Origin: Streptomyces asoensis
GTDB taxonomy: Bacteria; Actinomycetota; Actinomycetes; Streptomycetales; Streptomycetaceae
Reading direction: 5' to 3'
Assembly (NCBI RefSeq): GCF_013085465.1
Contig: NZ_CP049838.1
Span: 3,348,001-3,412,000 of the forward strand
DNA length: 64,000 bases
The notes below the pieces were generated by a model. That model was given only the letters and a program-made list of their open reading frames with translations. It was not told the origin of the DNA and searched no databases. Of the stretch, positions 1 to 7,576 are shown one piece after another. The position numbers and the translations under genes were made by a program. The stretch's first letter is position 1; every line of letters starts with the position of its first letter.

Positions 1-1
1 T

Positions 2-310
2 GTCGACGACGACGGGTACGTGTACGTGCACGGCCGCTCGTCGGACTTCGCGATGGTGCGCGGCGAGAAGGTGTCGACGGCGACGGTGCGCCGGGCCGCC
101 GAGTCGCTGCCCGGTGTGGTCCGTGCCGCGACCAGGATCGCCGTCGTGGACGACGACTCCGCCGTCCTCGAGCTCGACGTCTTCGTCGACGACGCCGTAC
201 CGCCCTCCGAGGCGGAGATGCGGCGGCACCTGCGGTCCCTGCTGACCCGTAACGAACTGCCGCTGACGGTCCGGATCCGGTCGCTGCGCGCGGGCGAGCA
301 CCACAAGTGA
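2..310 (+). CDS. C-terminal end of an AMP-forming acyl/aryl ligase (adenylation enzyme), cut by window start
   Basis: The open frame enters from the left edge and ends at a TGA at 308-310. About 102 residues are visible. The sequence GRSSDFAMVRGEKVS is the A8-type hinge motif of the ANL (adenylate-forming) superfamily, followed by a small C-terminal alpha/beta subdomain. The spacing resembles free-standing acid:CoA or aryl-activating ligases more than an NRPS module, and no carrier domain follows. The stop overlaps the GTG start of the type II thioesterase by 4 bases (GTGA), so the two are translationally coupled. The substrate cannot be read because the core with the binding pocket lies outside the window. 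It may belong to the metabolite cluster on the right, but the repeat block at 1100-1895 and the change of strand leave that open. Confidence 0.75.
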   Translation, partial: VDDDGYVYVHGRSSDFAMVRGEKVSTATVRRAAESLPGVVRAATRIAVVDDDSAVLELDVFVDDAVPPSEAEMRRHLRSLLTRNELPLTVRIRSLRAGEHHK

Positions 311-1029
311 CGGGCCCGGAACCGCTCACCCTGTACTGCGTGCCGCACGCCGGCGGCTCCGCGCGCAGCTTCGTGCGCTGGCGGCGCGAGCTGCCGGCCG
401 GGCTGCGCGCCCGGCCGCTGGAGATCGCGGGCAAGGGCCTGCGCTCCCGTGAGCCGCGGGCGGCGACCCTGCGGGCGGCCGCCGCCGACCTCGCCCTCCA
501 CCTGGACCCGTCCGGCCGGTACGCGCTCCTCGGGCACAGCATGGGCGGCCTGCTCGCCCACGAGACGGCCCTCGCCCTGCACGCCCTGGGCCGCCCCGCG
601 CCCGAGTTCGTCGTGGTCGCCGCCGCCCGGCCGCCCCATCTCCTCGGCACCTCCGCCTACGGCCCCCTGCTCGCCCTGGACGACGACGCCCTGCTCGACG
701 CGCTCGCGGAGAACGGCCGGATCCCGATGGAGGTACGCCGGTCACCGATGCGGCACCAGTTCGTGCCGGTCATCCGCGGCGACCTCGCGCTGCTCGCCGG
801 CCACCGCCCCGACCCCGAGCCGCGACCCCTCCCGAGCGACCTCGTCGCCTGGTACGGCGACGACGACGCGGACACCCCACCCGACGTGATGGCCGACTGG
901 CAGCACTACACCCGGCGCACACACGTCGGCGAGGCCTTCACCGGCGGCCACTTCTTCCTCCACGAACACTTCGAGGAGATCGTGCCCCGACTCCTGAAAC
1001 TGGCCGCACAGCAACGCGCGGACCACTGA
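307..1029 (+). CDS. Type II thioesterase (editing thioesterase)
   Basis: 240-residue alpha/beta hydrolase of the external type II thioesterase family that serves NRPS and PKS systems. The N-terminal motif CVPHAGGSARSF is typical of this family. The nucleophile elbow is GHSMGG (about residues 77-82), an acidic residue follows in YGDDDADTP, and the catalytic His sits in GGHFFLHEH near the C-terminus. In the family, the enzyme hydrolyses wrongly loaded acyl or aminoacyl groups from carrier-protein phosphopantetheine arms. It starts with a GTG that overlaps the stop of the upstream ligase, so it sits in the same operon. It probably assists the NRPS/PKS cluster in this window, although it is separated from it by a repeat tract. 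Confidence 0.88.
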   Translation: MTGPEPLTLYCVPHAGGSARSFVRWRRELPAGLRARPLEIAGKGLRSREPRAATLRAAAADLALHLDPSGRYALLGHSMGGLLAHETALALHALGRPAPEFVVVAAARPPHLLGTSAYGPLLALDDDALLDALAENGRIPMEVRRSPMRHQFVPVIRGDLALLAGHRPDPEPRPLPSDLVAWYGDDDADTPPDVMADWQHYTRRTHVGEAFTGGHFFLHEHFEEIVPRLLKLAAQQRADH

Positions 1030-1099
1030 CCGAAATCGGAGTCGGCCAGCGACCCACCCATCGAACGGCAACACCAGAGAAACGGCCACAGGCCGAAGC

Positions 1100-1146
1100 G
1101 CGGGGCGCGGGGCGCGGGGCGCGGGGCGCGGGGCGCGGGGCGCGGC
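1100..1146. repeat. Tandem array of a 7-bp GC-only unit
   Basis: About 6.5 head-to-tail copies of the heptamer GGGGCGC with no A or T for more than 40 bases. It lies just after the thioesterase stop and leads into a longer GC-rich imperfect repeat. A period of 7 does not preserve a reading frame, so a coding role is unlikely. Slipped-strand expansion is the likely origin. Confidence 0.85.
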
Positions 1147-1895
1147 CTACCGTAGGCCGGTGGCCGGTGGCGGAAGACCGACGCCCGGGGCCAGTGCGGA
1201 AAGCCGGTGCGCGGTGGCCGGGGGCCGGGGCGGTGGCCGCAGGCCGGAGGCGGTGCGCGGTGGCCGGGGCGGTGGCCGGAGGCGGTGCGCGGTGGCCGGG
1301 GGCCCGAGGCGGTGGCCGCAGGCCGCGGGCCGGAGGCGGTGGCCGCAGGCCGCGGGCCGGAGGCGGTGGCCGCAGGCCGCGGGCCGGAGGCGGTGGCCGC
1401 AGGCCAGTGCCAGAAAGCCGGGGCCCGGTGGCCGGTGCGCCGTGGCCGCAGGCCGGGGCCCGGGGCCACGGGGCCGTGCCCGGTGGCCGGGGGCCGGTGC
1501 ACGGTGGCAGGTGGCCGGTGCGCGGTGGCCGCAGGCCGGGGCCCGGGGCCGTGCGCGGTGGCCGTAGGCCGGGGCCAATGGCCGGTGGCGGAAAGCCGGC
1601 CCGGGCCGGTGCACGGTGGCCGGTGCGCGGTGGCCGCGGGCCGGGGCCCGGGGCCGTGCGCGGTGGCCGCAGGCCGGGGCCAGTGGCCGGTGGCGGAAAG
1701 CCGGCCCGGGCCGGTGCACGGTGGCCGGTGCGCGGTGGCCGTAGGCCGGGGCCAGTGGCCGGTGGCGGAAGACCGGTGCCCGGGGCCAGTGCCGGAAAGC
1801 CGGCCCGGGGCCGGTGCCCGGGGCCGGTGCCCGGGGTCGGAAGGCCGGTGCCCGGGGTCGGAAGGCCGGTTGGGTGGGGTCGGGTCGGGTGGGGT
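1147..1895. repeat. About 750 bp of imperfect GC-rich repeats between two convergent genes
   Basis: The tract is built from variants of GGCCGGTGCGCGGTGGCCGC. A perfect 27-bp unit recurs about 3.6 times from 1308 to 1405, and a unit of roughly 105 bp recurs near 1567 and 1674. All six frames stay open for long stretches only because the sequence lacks A/T-rich stop codons, and the predicted peptides are Pro/Arg/Gly low-complexity. I find no gene in it. It lies between the 3' ends of the thioesterase gene and the leftward operon. Confidence 0.85.
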
Positions 1896-1899
1896 CGGG

Positions 1900-2754
1900 T
1901 CAGTGCTGCACGGGGCAGCCGTTGCCGCCGCCGCGTACCGGGGCGTCGGTGTCGTGCCGGGTGCCCAGCAGCCAGTACGCGTCCTCCGCCGCCCGCCACA
2001 GTTCCGGGAAGAGCGCCAGCTGCGAGCGGGCCTCCAGCGTCGCCAGGGACCGGCCGCCCAGGCTCTGCGGCAGCTCGAGCTCGTCGTCGCCCTCCTCGTT
2101 CCCCTTGCGCAGCCCGGGCTGGCCGCCCAGCTGCGACCAGACCATGATCAGGTGGTGCTGCTTCCAGCCGAGGACACTGCCGTCCAGCCGCAGCATCGCC
2201 TCCCGCACCAGGGCCAGCGACTGCGACCCGGCCGAGCGCGGGCCGTCGTAGCCGTCGTCCTGCTGGGCGATCACGTCCTGGAGGGACAGCCCGGCGCGCT
2301 CCACCGCCTGCTCGTAGGCCTTCCAGACCGGACGGGCCACCCGCCGCAGATTGCGGTAGCCGGGCGAGTCCAGGCCGGTGGCGTCCTCGGGGAGCGCGTT
2401 GCGCATCATCAGCAGGCTGTGCTGCGGCAGGTGGTCGGTGAGCAGCCGCACCGCCTGGACGGTGACCTCGCTGAGCCCGGTGGCCCGGTCGAACATGCGG
2501 ACCGCCTGGTGGTACCGGTCCTGGTCCAGATGTCCGATCGCCCGGCGCAGCTCGTAGTGGACCTGCACCCAGGCGTACTCGGTGATGAGGTGGGTGACCT
2601 GGAAGAAGCGCTGGTCGGGGTGTTCCGTCTCGCTCTCCGGGACCAGTGCGCCGAGGGCGTCGGTGAGATGCAGGACGTTCTCGTAGTTGCTGCCCCGGTC
2701 GAAGTCGTAGGAGAGCAGGGCGTTGGGCTCGTCCGGGTTCAGCGAGCGCTTCAC
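1900..2754 (-). CDS. marE-like: Tryptophan 2,3-dioxygenase-like heme enzyme (MarE-type 2-oxindole-forming)
   Basis: 284 residues, the size of bacterial tryptophan 2,3-dioxygenases. The helical TDO pattern is visible: SYDFDRGSNYENVL near the N-terminus, FFQVTHLITEYAWVQVHYEL, and WKQHHLIMVWSQLGG carrying the candidate heme-ligating His. Classic TDOs cleave the indole ring to N-formylkynurenine. MarE, the family member from maremycin biosynthesis, instead makes the 2-oxindole of beta-methyltryptophan. Here the gene is the last of an operon with the whole beta-methyltryptophan set, so the MarE reaction is favoured over a catabolic one. The GTG start overlaps the upstream methyltransferase stop by 4 bases. 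The C-terminal tail is rich in Gly and ends CPVQH. Assignment to MarE rather than another TDO relative is inference from context. Confidence 0.8.
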   Translation of the reverse strand: MKRSLNPDEPNALLSYDFDRGSNYENVLHLTDALGALVPESETEHPDQRFFQVTHLITEYAWVQVHYELRRAIGHLDQDRYHQAVRMFDRATGLSEVTVQAVRLLTDHLPQHSLLMMRNALPEDATGLDSPGYRNLRRVARPVWKAYEQAVERAGLSLQDVIAQQDDGYDGPRSAGSQSLALVREAMLRLDGSVLGWKQHHLIMVWSQLGGQPGLRKGNEEGDDELELPQSLGGRSLATLEARSQLALFPELWRAAEDAYWLLGTRHDTDAPVRGGGNGCPVQH

Positions 2755-3794
2755 CGGGTCTCCTCTTTGGTGTACTCGACCAGCCAGTGGCCGGGCAGCT
2801 CGAACTTCGTGGAGTCCGTGAGGGTGAGCCCGACGCCGGCGCCGAGGTCGCGCAGGTCGTCCATGCTGCGTTCACGGCCGCCGAGCAGGACCAGCATCAG
2901 CAGGTCGGCGTAGCTCGCCATGACAGGGTCCTTGCCGCTGTCCAGCAGCCGTTCGACGACCACGACCCGCCCGCCGGGGGCGAGCGCCGCCGAGCAACGG
3001 CCGAGGATGCGGGCGGCGTCCCGGTCGCTCCAGTTGTGCAGGGTGTTGGCGATCAGGTAGACGTCACCGCCGGCCGGCATCGGCTCGAAGAAGCTGCCCG
3101 CGACCAGCTCGCAGCGGTCGGACACCGGGGCGGTGATCCCGCCGGCCTCGTCGATGACGCTCGGCAGCTCCAGCAGCGTGCCGCGCAGCGCCGGGTGCTC
3201 GGTGAGCAGCTTCAGCAGCAGGGAGCCGTTGCCGCCGCCGACGTCCACGACGTGCCCCACCGACGCCCAGTCGTAGATACGGGCCAGTTCCGGCACGAGC
3301 CGGTCCGCGATCCGGGCGATGCCCGCGTTGAAGGACTTCTCGATGTCGGGGTGCGCCTCCAGGTCCTTCCAGAAGGGCCGCCCGTGCGCCTGCTCGTACA
3401 CCGGCAGACCGGTGCGTACGGCGTCCATGAGCCGGCCGACGGCCGGTTCGAAGCGGGCCTCCATGGGCCGGCTGGGGTCCTCGTAGTCCAGCCAGCGGCG
3501 CAGATTGCTCGGGTGGTCGCCGAGCAGTACCCGCCCCACGTCGGTGAGCGCGTACGTCCGCTGCTTCGACGCGGTGTCGGTCGTCTCCTCGAAGAGGCCG
3601 AGGAGGCTGACGTAGTGCAGGACGCGGCCCAGCGACTGCTCGTCGGTGCCGGTCTCGGCGGCCAGGGCGGCCGCGGTCCGGTGCCCCTGCTCGACCAGGT
3701 CGGGCAGGCGGAGGGTCGCGGTCACCCGCACGGCGGTGGGGGTGAACCCGGAGCCCAGGGCGAGGATCGTGTTCAACGGGTCTTGGCGGAACAC
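2751..3794 (-). CDS. SAM-dependent methyltransferase of the O-methyltransferase (winged-helix plus Rossmann) family
   Basis: 347 residues from a GTG at 3794 that has a GGAGG ribosome site about 8 bases upstream. The in-frame ATG at 3959 is rejected because it would run far into the aminotransferase gene. The N-terminus (LRLPDLVEQGHRTAAALA) is the winged-helix dimerisation domain. The SAM site is VVDVGGGNGSLL (about residue 165), followed by YLIANTLHNWSD, the LHNWSD block that carries the catalytic His in small-molecule O-methyltransferases. In the maremycin pathway a methyltransferase of this position (MarF) methylates the indole nitrogen, so the acceptor here could be the indole N rather than an oxygen. 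The stop overlaps the next gene by 4 bases. Confidence 0.82.
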   Translation of the reverse strand: MFRQDPLNTILALGSGFTPTAVRVTATLRLPDLVEQGHRTAAALAAETGTDEQSLGRVLHYVSLLGLFEETTDTASKQRTYALTDVGRVLLGDHPSNLRRWLDYEDPSRPMEARFEPAVGRLMDAVRTGLPVYEQAHGRPFWKDLEAHPDIEKSFNAGIARIADRLVPELARIYDWASVGHVVDVGGGNGSLLLKLLTEHPALRGTLLELPSVIDEAGGITAPVSDRCELVAGSFFEPMPAGGDVYLIANTLHNWSDRDAARILGRCSAALAPGGRVVVVERLLDSGKDPVMASYADLLMLVLLGGRERSMDDLRDLGAGVGLTLTDSTKFELPGHWLVEYTKEETR

Positions 3795-3852
3795 CAAAAG
3801 CCTCCAGTCGTTCTCGTTCGGTAGGTCGTTCGCCGGGCGTTCCGGTGGAAAT

Positions 3853-4929
3853 TCAGGGGTTCTTCTCGATCTCTTCCAGGGCGTCGAGGAACCGCACGAG
3901 GTCCTTTTGTTCGCCGAGTGATGTGCGCAGGTATCCGGGAAATCCGAACAGCCCGGCATTGCGAACGAGAATGCCGAAATCGGCGGCGAGACGATCCTGC
4001 GCGCGGGCGCAGTCCCGGGCCGCGACGGCGACGAAGTTGGTCACGGAGGGCAGATGGGCGCGCCCCCGCCGGTCCAACTCGCCGACGAACCAGCGCCGCC
4101 GCTCGGCGGTGGACCGGCGTACCCCGTCGACGAAGTCCCGGTCGCCGAGGGCGGCGGTCGCGGCCGCCTGCGCGAGCCGGTTCACGCTGAAGGGCAGGGC
4201 GCGCAGGGTCCCCCGCAGCCCGGCGATCAGCTCGGGCCGGCCGACGGCGTAGCCGACGCGCAGCGCGGCCAGGCCGTAGGCCTTGGAGAAGGTGCGCAGC
4301 GCGACGACCGGCGCGTCCCCGTCCAGCAGGTCGCGGGTCTGCGGGGTGTCCGGGTCGGCGAACTCCATGTACGCCTCGTCGAACACCAGCGGGACCCCGC
4401 TGCGGCCGGAGGCGTCGACCAGCGAGGCCAGCTCCTGCCGGGTGAGGGCCGCGCCGCTGGGGTTGTGCGGGTTGCACAGATAGCCGATGCCGTGTCCGGG
4501 CAGCCGCGCGGCGAAGGCGGCGGTGTCGACGGCCGTGCCGGCCGGCGGTACGGCGGTGCAGCCGCGCCCGATGAGCTCCAGACAGGCCCGGTAGCCGGGG
4601 AACGTACCGTCGGTGACGAGCCCGGGAAGGCTCCGGTCGCCGAGGGTGAGGGCGGTGGCCAGGACGAGTTCGTCACTCCCGTTGGCGACGGCGATGTGGT
4701 CCGGGCCGACACCCCAGTGCGCGGCGAGCGCCTGCACCAGCTCCTGCCGCTCGGGGTCCGGATAGACGTTGACCCGCCCCAGCTCCCGCTCGGCCGCCCG
4801 CACGGCCGCCTTGCTGGCGCCGTGGGGACTCTCGCTCAGGTGCAGCCGGATGAGGTCGTCGGCGCCGGGGACACTCGTGTTGAACGCCTTCCCGGTGGCC
4901 GGGGCGGCCTGTCCCGCGGCCGGGGTCAC
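3853..4929 (-). CDS. marG-like: PLP-dependent aminotransferase, HisC-like (MarG-type tryptophan aminotransferase)
   Basis: 358 residues, fold type I class I/II aminotransferase. Visible landmarks are SESPHGASKAAVRAAE, GVGPDHIAVANGSDELV, YLCNPHNPSGAALT (the conserved NPxNPxG region), VFDEAYMEFADP, and the PLP-binding Lys in TFSKAYGLAALRVGYAVG at about residue 216. The closest well-known enzymes are histidinol-phosphate aminotransferases. In beta-methyltryptophan pathways the same fold converts L-tryptophan to indolepyruvate and back again after methylation. Its neighbours on both sides (cupin and C-methyltransferase) are exactly the partners of MarG/StnR. The GTG start overlaps the cupin stop by 4 bases, which ties the trio together at the level of translation. 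Confidence 0.85.
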   Translation of the reverse strand: MTPAAGQAAPATGKAFNTSVPGADDLIRLHLSESPHGASKAAVRAAERELGRVNVYPDPERQELVQALAAHWGVGPDHIAVANGSDELVLATALTLGDRSLPGLVTDGTFPGYRACLELIGRGCTAVPPAGTAVDTAAFAARLPGHGIGYLCNPHNPSGAALTRQELASLVDASGRSGVPLVFDEAYMEFADPDTPQTRDLLDGDAPVVALRTFSKAYGLAALRVGYAVGRPELIAGLRGTLRALPFSVNRLAQAAATAALGDRDFVDGVRRSTAERRRWFVGELDRRGRAHLPSVTNFVAVAARDCARAQDRLAADFGILVRNAGLFGFPGYLRTSLGEQKDLVRFLDALEEIEKNP

Positions 4930-5312
4930 AGGCTGTCCCCCAGGAGGACGCCGAAGCAGTAGCTGCCGACCTCCGCCTCGAGGGTCAGGAAGCAGTGTTC
5001 GCTGCCGGCCGGGATCCGCATGACGGCCGGGGAGAGCAGTTCATGGCGTCTGCCGTCGAGTTGGACCTCGATGCGGGCGCCGCCCTTGTTCGGGGAGACC
5101 AGCAGGTAGAGCTCGTCGACCGGGTGGGTGTGCGGCGCGGCGACCGGCTTGCCGACCAGGGTGCTGAGTTCACCGCCGGCGAGCTGCACGGGCAGACCGC
5201 CGAACATGTCCGCGGTGAGGTAGAAGGGCGCGGGCTGGTGATGTCCGGCCACGGCGAGGGGGATGGGCAGATCCTCCACGATCTCGGGGTCGGCGGGACA
5301 TCGCTCGCTCAT
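4926..5312 (-). CDS. marH-like: Small cupin (MarH-type partner in beta-methyltryptophan formation)
   Basis: 128 residues from the ATG at 5312. A longer open frame upstream in the same frame is only a shadow of the methyltransferase gene. Cupin motif 1 is HTHPVDELYL (His61, His63, Glu67) and the second-motif His is in PAGSEHC (His106), giving a full set of metal ligands. In the maremycin and streptonigrin pathways the cognate cupin controls the stereochemistry at the beta carbon of methylated indolepyruvate, working with the aminotransferase and methyltransferase encoded on either side. ATG and the upstream TGA overlap (ATGA), and the 3' end overlaps the aminotransferase start. Confidence 0.85.
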   Translation of the reverse strand: MSERCPADPEIVEDLPIPLAVAGHHQPAPFYLTADMFGGLPVQLAGGELSTLVGKPVAAPHTHPVDELYLLVSPNKGGARIEVQLDGRRHELLSPAVMRIPAGSEHCFLTLEAEVGSYCFGVLLGDSL

Positions 5313-6385
5313 CACTGGGCCTCCAGGACGAACAGGTAGGTGTGGGGAGCGCCGAAGGGAACCGTGCGGCGCAGGTGCAGCCCGCCCTCGTGGAAGAGGT
5401 TCTCGTACTCCTCGCGCGTGTAGATCGGGACGCCCATCAGCGCGTGGGCGAGCTCGAAGCCGCTGGAGAAGACGGGCAGCGTGTCCTTCTCGCCGCGCGG
5501 CCGGACGGTGGTGTCGGCGAGCAGGAAGGTGTGCGCGCGCGGGAACGCCTTGCGCAGCGCCGGTATGACGTCCGTCCGGGTGGTGGGGTCGACGAGCAGG
5601 TCGTGCAGGAACATGAAGCTCATCGCGACGTCCACCTGGTCGGCGCCCTCGATGCGGCGGCCCCGGAAGAGGACGTCGAGGACGTCGGCGCAGATCGGCT
5701 GGACCCGGTCGGCCAGCTCGTGGCGCTCGACGGTGCCGGCCGCCAGCGCGGTGGCCGAGGCGCTGATGTCCAGGCCCAGACCGCGGGCGCCGGGACGGGA
5801 CTTGACGAGGCGGCACACGCGCTCGCTGATCCCGCTGCCGAGGTCGGCGATGACGGAGAAGTCGAGTGCGGCGATCTGCTCGTCGAGCAGGTTCCGCATC
5901 AGCGCCATGTCGGCCTGGGCCGAACCGAGCGCCACCATGGCCTCGTCGCGCAACACGTCCTTGCCGAAAGCGCGTTCCCCTCGCGCGATGGACGCGGCAT
6001 TGGCGAAAACGTCGTGGTATCCACCTACGCCCCAGGTGAAGAACCCTATTTTCCGGCGGAGTTCACCCCAGGCCGGCGTGGGTGTCACCCGGTCGTCGCG
6101 GACGTCGAGATACCCGAAGGCCTCCGCCGCCGACACCAACTGACGGAAAACGCTTTCGTCCAACTGTCGGCGCCAACAGTACTCGGGCACGTCGAGCCGG
6201 TCGGCCTCGTCGAACCAGGCGAACAGCCCCAATTGCTCCAAGGCGAAAACGACATGCGTGGAGATGAATCCGTTGAACGCGGTGTCGGCATCGAGCGGGG
6301 TGTTCGCGGCGCCCTGCCATTCGGCGGGACGGAAAACGCTTTCACCTAACTCCTGGAGGCCGTCACGGGAAAGGGGAGCAGTCAC
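5312..6385 (-). CDS. marI-like: SAM-dependent C-methyltransferase (MarI-type, indolepyruvate beta-methylation)
   Basis: 357 residues. The N-terminal half is helical (NGFISTHVVFALEQLGLFAWFDEADR), a lid/dimer domain typical of small-molecule methyltransferases. The C-terminal half has the SAM motif VIADLGSGISERVC and a second block FMFLHDLLVDP. The GTG start at 6385 follows an AAGGAAGG ribosome site by about 7 bases. Position next to the cupin and HisC-like aminotransferase makes it the enzyme expected to methylate the beta carbon of indole-3-pyruvate. It is the second gene of the leftward operon, downstream of the carrier protein. Confidence 0.82.
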   Translation of the reverse strand: MTAPLSRDGLQELGESVFRPAEWQGAANTPLDADTAFNGFISTHVVFALEQLGLFAWFDEADRLDVPEYCWRRQLDESVFRQLVSAAEAFGYLDVRDDRVTPTPAWGELRRKIGFFTWGVGGYHDVFANAASIARGERAFGKDVLRDEAMVALGSAQADMALMRNLLDEQIAALDFSVIADLGSGISERVCRLVKSRPGARGLGLDISASATALAAGTVERHELADRVQPICADVLDVLFRGRRIEGADQVDVAMSFMFLHDLLVDPTTRTDVIPALRKAFPRAHTFLLADTTVRPRGEKDTLPVFSSGFELAHALMGVPIYTREEYENLFHEGGLHLRRTVPFGAPHTYLFVLEAQ

Positions 6386-6498
6386 GAGAAGTGCCTTCCT
6401 TGTTTCGGTCGAATGCCGAGCTCCGGTCGAGCCGACGTTTGAACCGGTATTGATTCGACGTCGAGCCGATGCCGACGTTCGAATCGGCGGCGACCGGT

Positions 6499-6876
6499 TT
6501 ACACGCGGGGCGAGGTGGCGGCGACATGTTCCACCGCCACCGCCAGTTCGCGCACGGTGGGGTGGTCGAAGAACAGCCGGTTGGGCAGCCGGACACCGAG
6601 CCGCCGGCGCAGCCGCATGAGCACCTGCGTGGCTTTCAGGGAATGACCGCCCGCCTCGAGAAAGGGGGTGTCGTCATCGAAGTCGTCATGCCCGAGCACC
6701 TCGACCCACGCGGCTCTGACCTGGTCCTCCATGGCCTGCGCAGGCGGTGTCACGGGCGGTTCGGAAGCCGACCCGGAAGCCGAGCCGGAAGCCGACCCGG
6801 AAGGCAGTCCGGAAGACGGCCCGGCATACGGCCCGGCATACGGATCCGGGCGTGTTTTCACGCCGTCGTCGCTCAA
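6499..6876 (-). CDS. Free-standing peptidyl carrier protein with a Gly/Ser-rich leader
   Basis: 125 residues. The carrier domain occupies about residues 48-122, with the phosphopantetheine Ser in FLEAGGHSLKATQ. The first 47 residues are low-complexity and end in a GSASGSASGS-type run, likely a flexible tether. The likely start is a TTG at 6876 preceded by GGGGGAA. It is the promoter-proximal gene of the leftward operon. The interrupted adenylation protein at 15842-18298 has no carrier domain of its own, so this protein is its most obvious partner for loading S-methylcysteine. That pairing is inference. The start codon is less certain than the domain. Confidence 0.82.
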   Translation of the reverse strand: MSDDGVKTRPDPYAGPYAGPSSGLPSGSASGSASGSASEPPVTPPAQAMEDQVRAAWVEVLGHDDFDDDTPFLEAGGHSLKATQVLMRLRRRLGVRLPNRLFFDHPTVRELAVAVEHVAATSPRV

Positions 6877-7005
6877 AGGAATTCCCCCGTGTCATGACGG
6901 ATCACGGTCGATCGCCCCGGATGCGGAGCAGCCGCGGAACGGCCACACCCAAGGGCGTGGCTAGGTGAAGCTTCAATTGTTTTCCCCCGTAGAAACGGAC
7001 GCTCC

Positions 7006-7029
7006 ACCGGTCGGTCAAACCGGTTCGGT
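7006..7029. promoter_or_regulatory. Operator-like motif 1 (paired ACCGGT hexamers)
   Basis: ACCGGT at 7006-7011 and again at 7019-7024, embedded in a run that resembles the motif at 7348 with one base inserted. It lies about 130 bases upstream of the leftward operon start. A regulator-binding site is inferred only from symmetry and recurrence. Confidence 0.4.
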
Positions 7030-7347
7030 CCCTGAGGTGATCGCTCACCCTGGCGGCAGATTGCCGATATCGGAGAGTAGGCAGCGGCCATCGAGCCAGT
7101 CAAGGGTCGAATGTCGGCCAGCGTTCACCGGATCACCTATGGCCAACGCTTCAACTCTGCGTGTGAACCCGCCCCGACAATCACATGCATCAGCCATCCG
7201 GTTGGCCGAAAAGCGGGTTGACGGCCGAAACTTGGCACCTCTACGGTCGATGAGTCGATTGTGAACGCAGTATTTCAAGGGTTGCGTTCGAGGCCGACAC
7301 CAACCGGCGTGACAGGGGGAATGATGTACGCCGCAACGGGGGAGACA

Positions 7348-7369
7348 GAACCGGTCGACCAACCGGTTC
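7348..7369. promoter_or_regulatory. Operator-like motif 2: perfect inverted repeat GAACCGGT-N6-ACCGGTTC
   Basis: Two perfect 8-base arms, GAACCGGT (7348-7355) and ACCGGTTC (7362-7369), around a 6-base spacer. This is the size expected of a site for a dimeric helix-turn-helix regulator such as a TetR-type protein. It lies about 210 bases upstream of the rightward operon and mirrors motif 1 near the leftward operon. No regulator gene is present in the visible part of the cluster. Confidence 0.5.
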
Positions 7370-7576
7370 CATATTCCGTCAGAGTCCTTTTCGAACTCCG
7401 ATGATTCTTGGATCGGCGACCACCTGACCCGTGGCCGCCTGATCTCTCAAAGGCCGTAGCCGGCCTTTCTCCATCATTCACACGGTGCTGTCTACCGCTG
7501 CCCGCCGCACAGCGCACACCTGTGCGCACACCGCTGCACGGGCAGCGGCATTCGTCACGAGATCCATCAAGGAAGC

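Larger units (their letters stand above)
6877..7576. promoter_or_regulatory. 700-bp divergent control region of the metabolite cluster
   Basis: No credible gene is present. Short open frames on both strands have unrelated codon use and no family features. The base composition is clearly less GC-rich than the flanks, as expected for a shared promoter region. It separates the leftward operon (from 6876) and the rightward operon (from 7577) and holds two related palindromic motifs, listed separately. A weak promoter-like pair reading right is TTGACG at 7218 with TACGGT at 7242 (18-base spacer). Confidence 0.6.

Noticed and set aside
938..2913. Very long open frames on both strands (645 and 568 codons) across the GC-rich repeat tract
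   Set aside because: They exist because the tract has almost no A or T and so no stop codons. The peptides are Pro/Arg/Gly/Ala low-complexity, and they run antisense or out of frame through the TDO-like gene.
2795..3959. ATG at 3959 as the start of the O-methyltransferase
   Set aside because: It would overlap the aminotransferase gene by more than 100 bases on the same strand and adds a Cys/Ser/Arg-rich extension with no homology. The GTG at 3794 has a good ribosome site.
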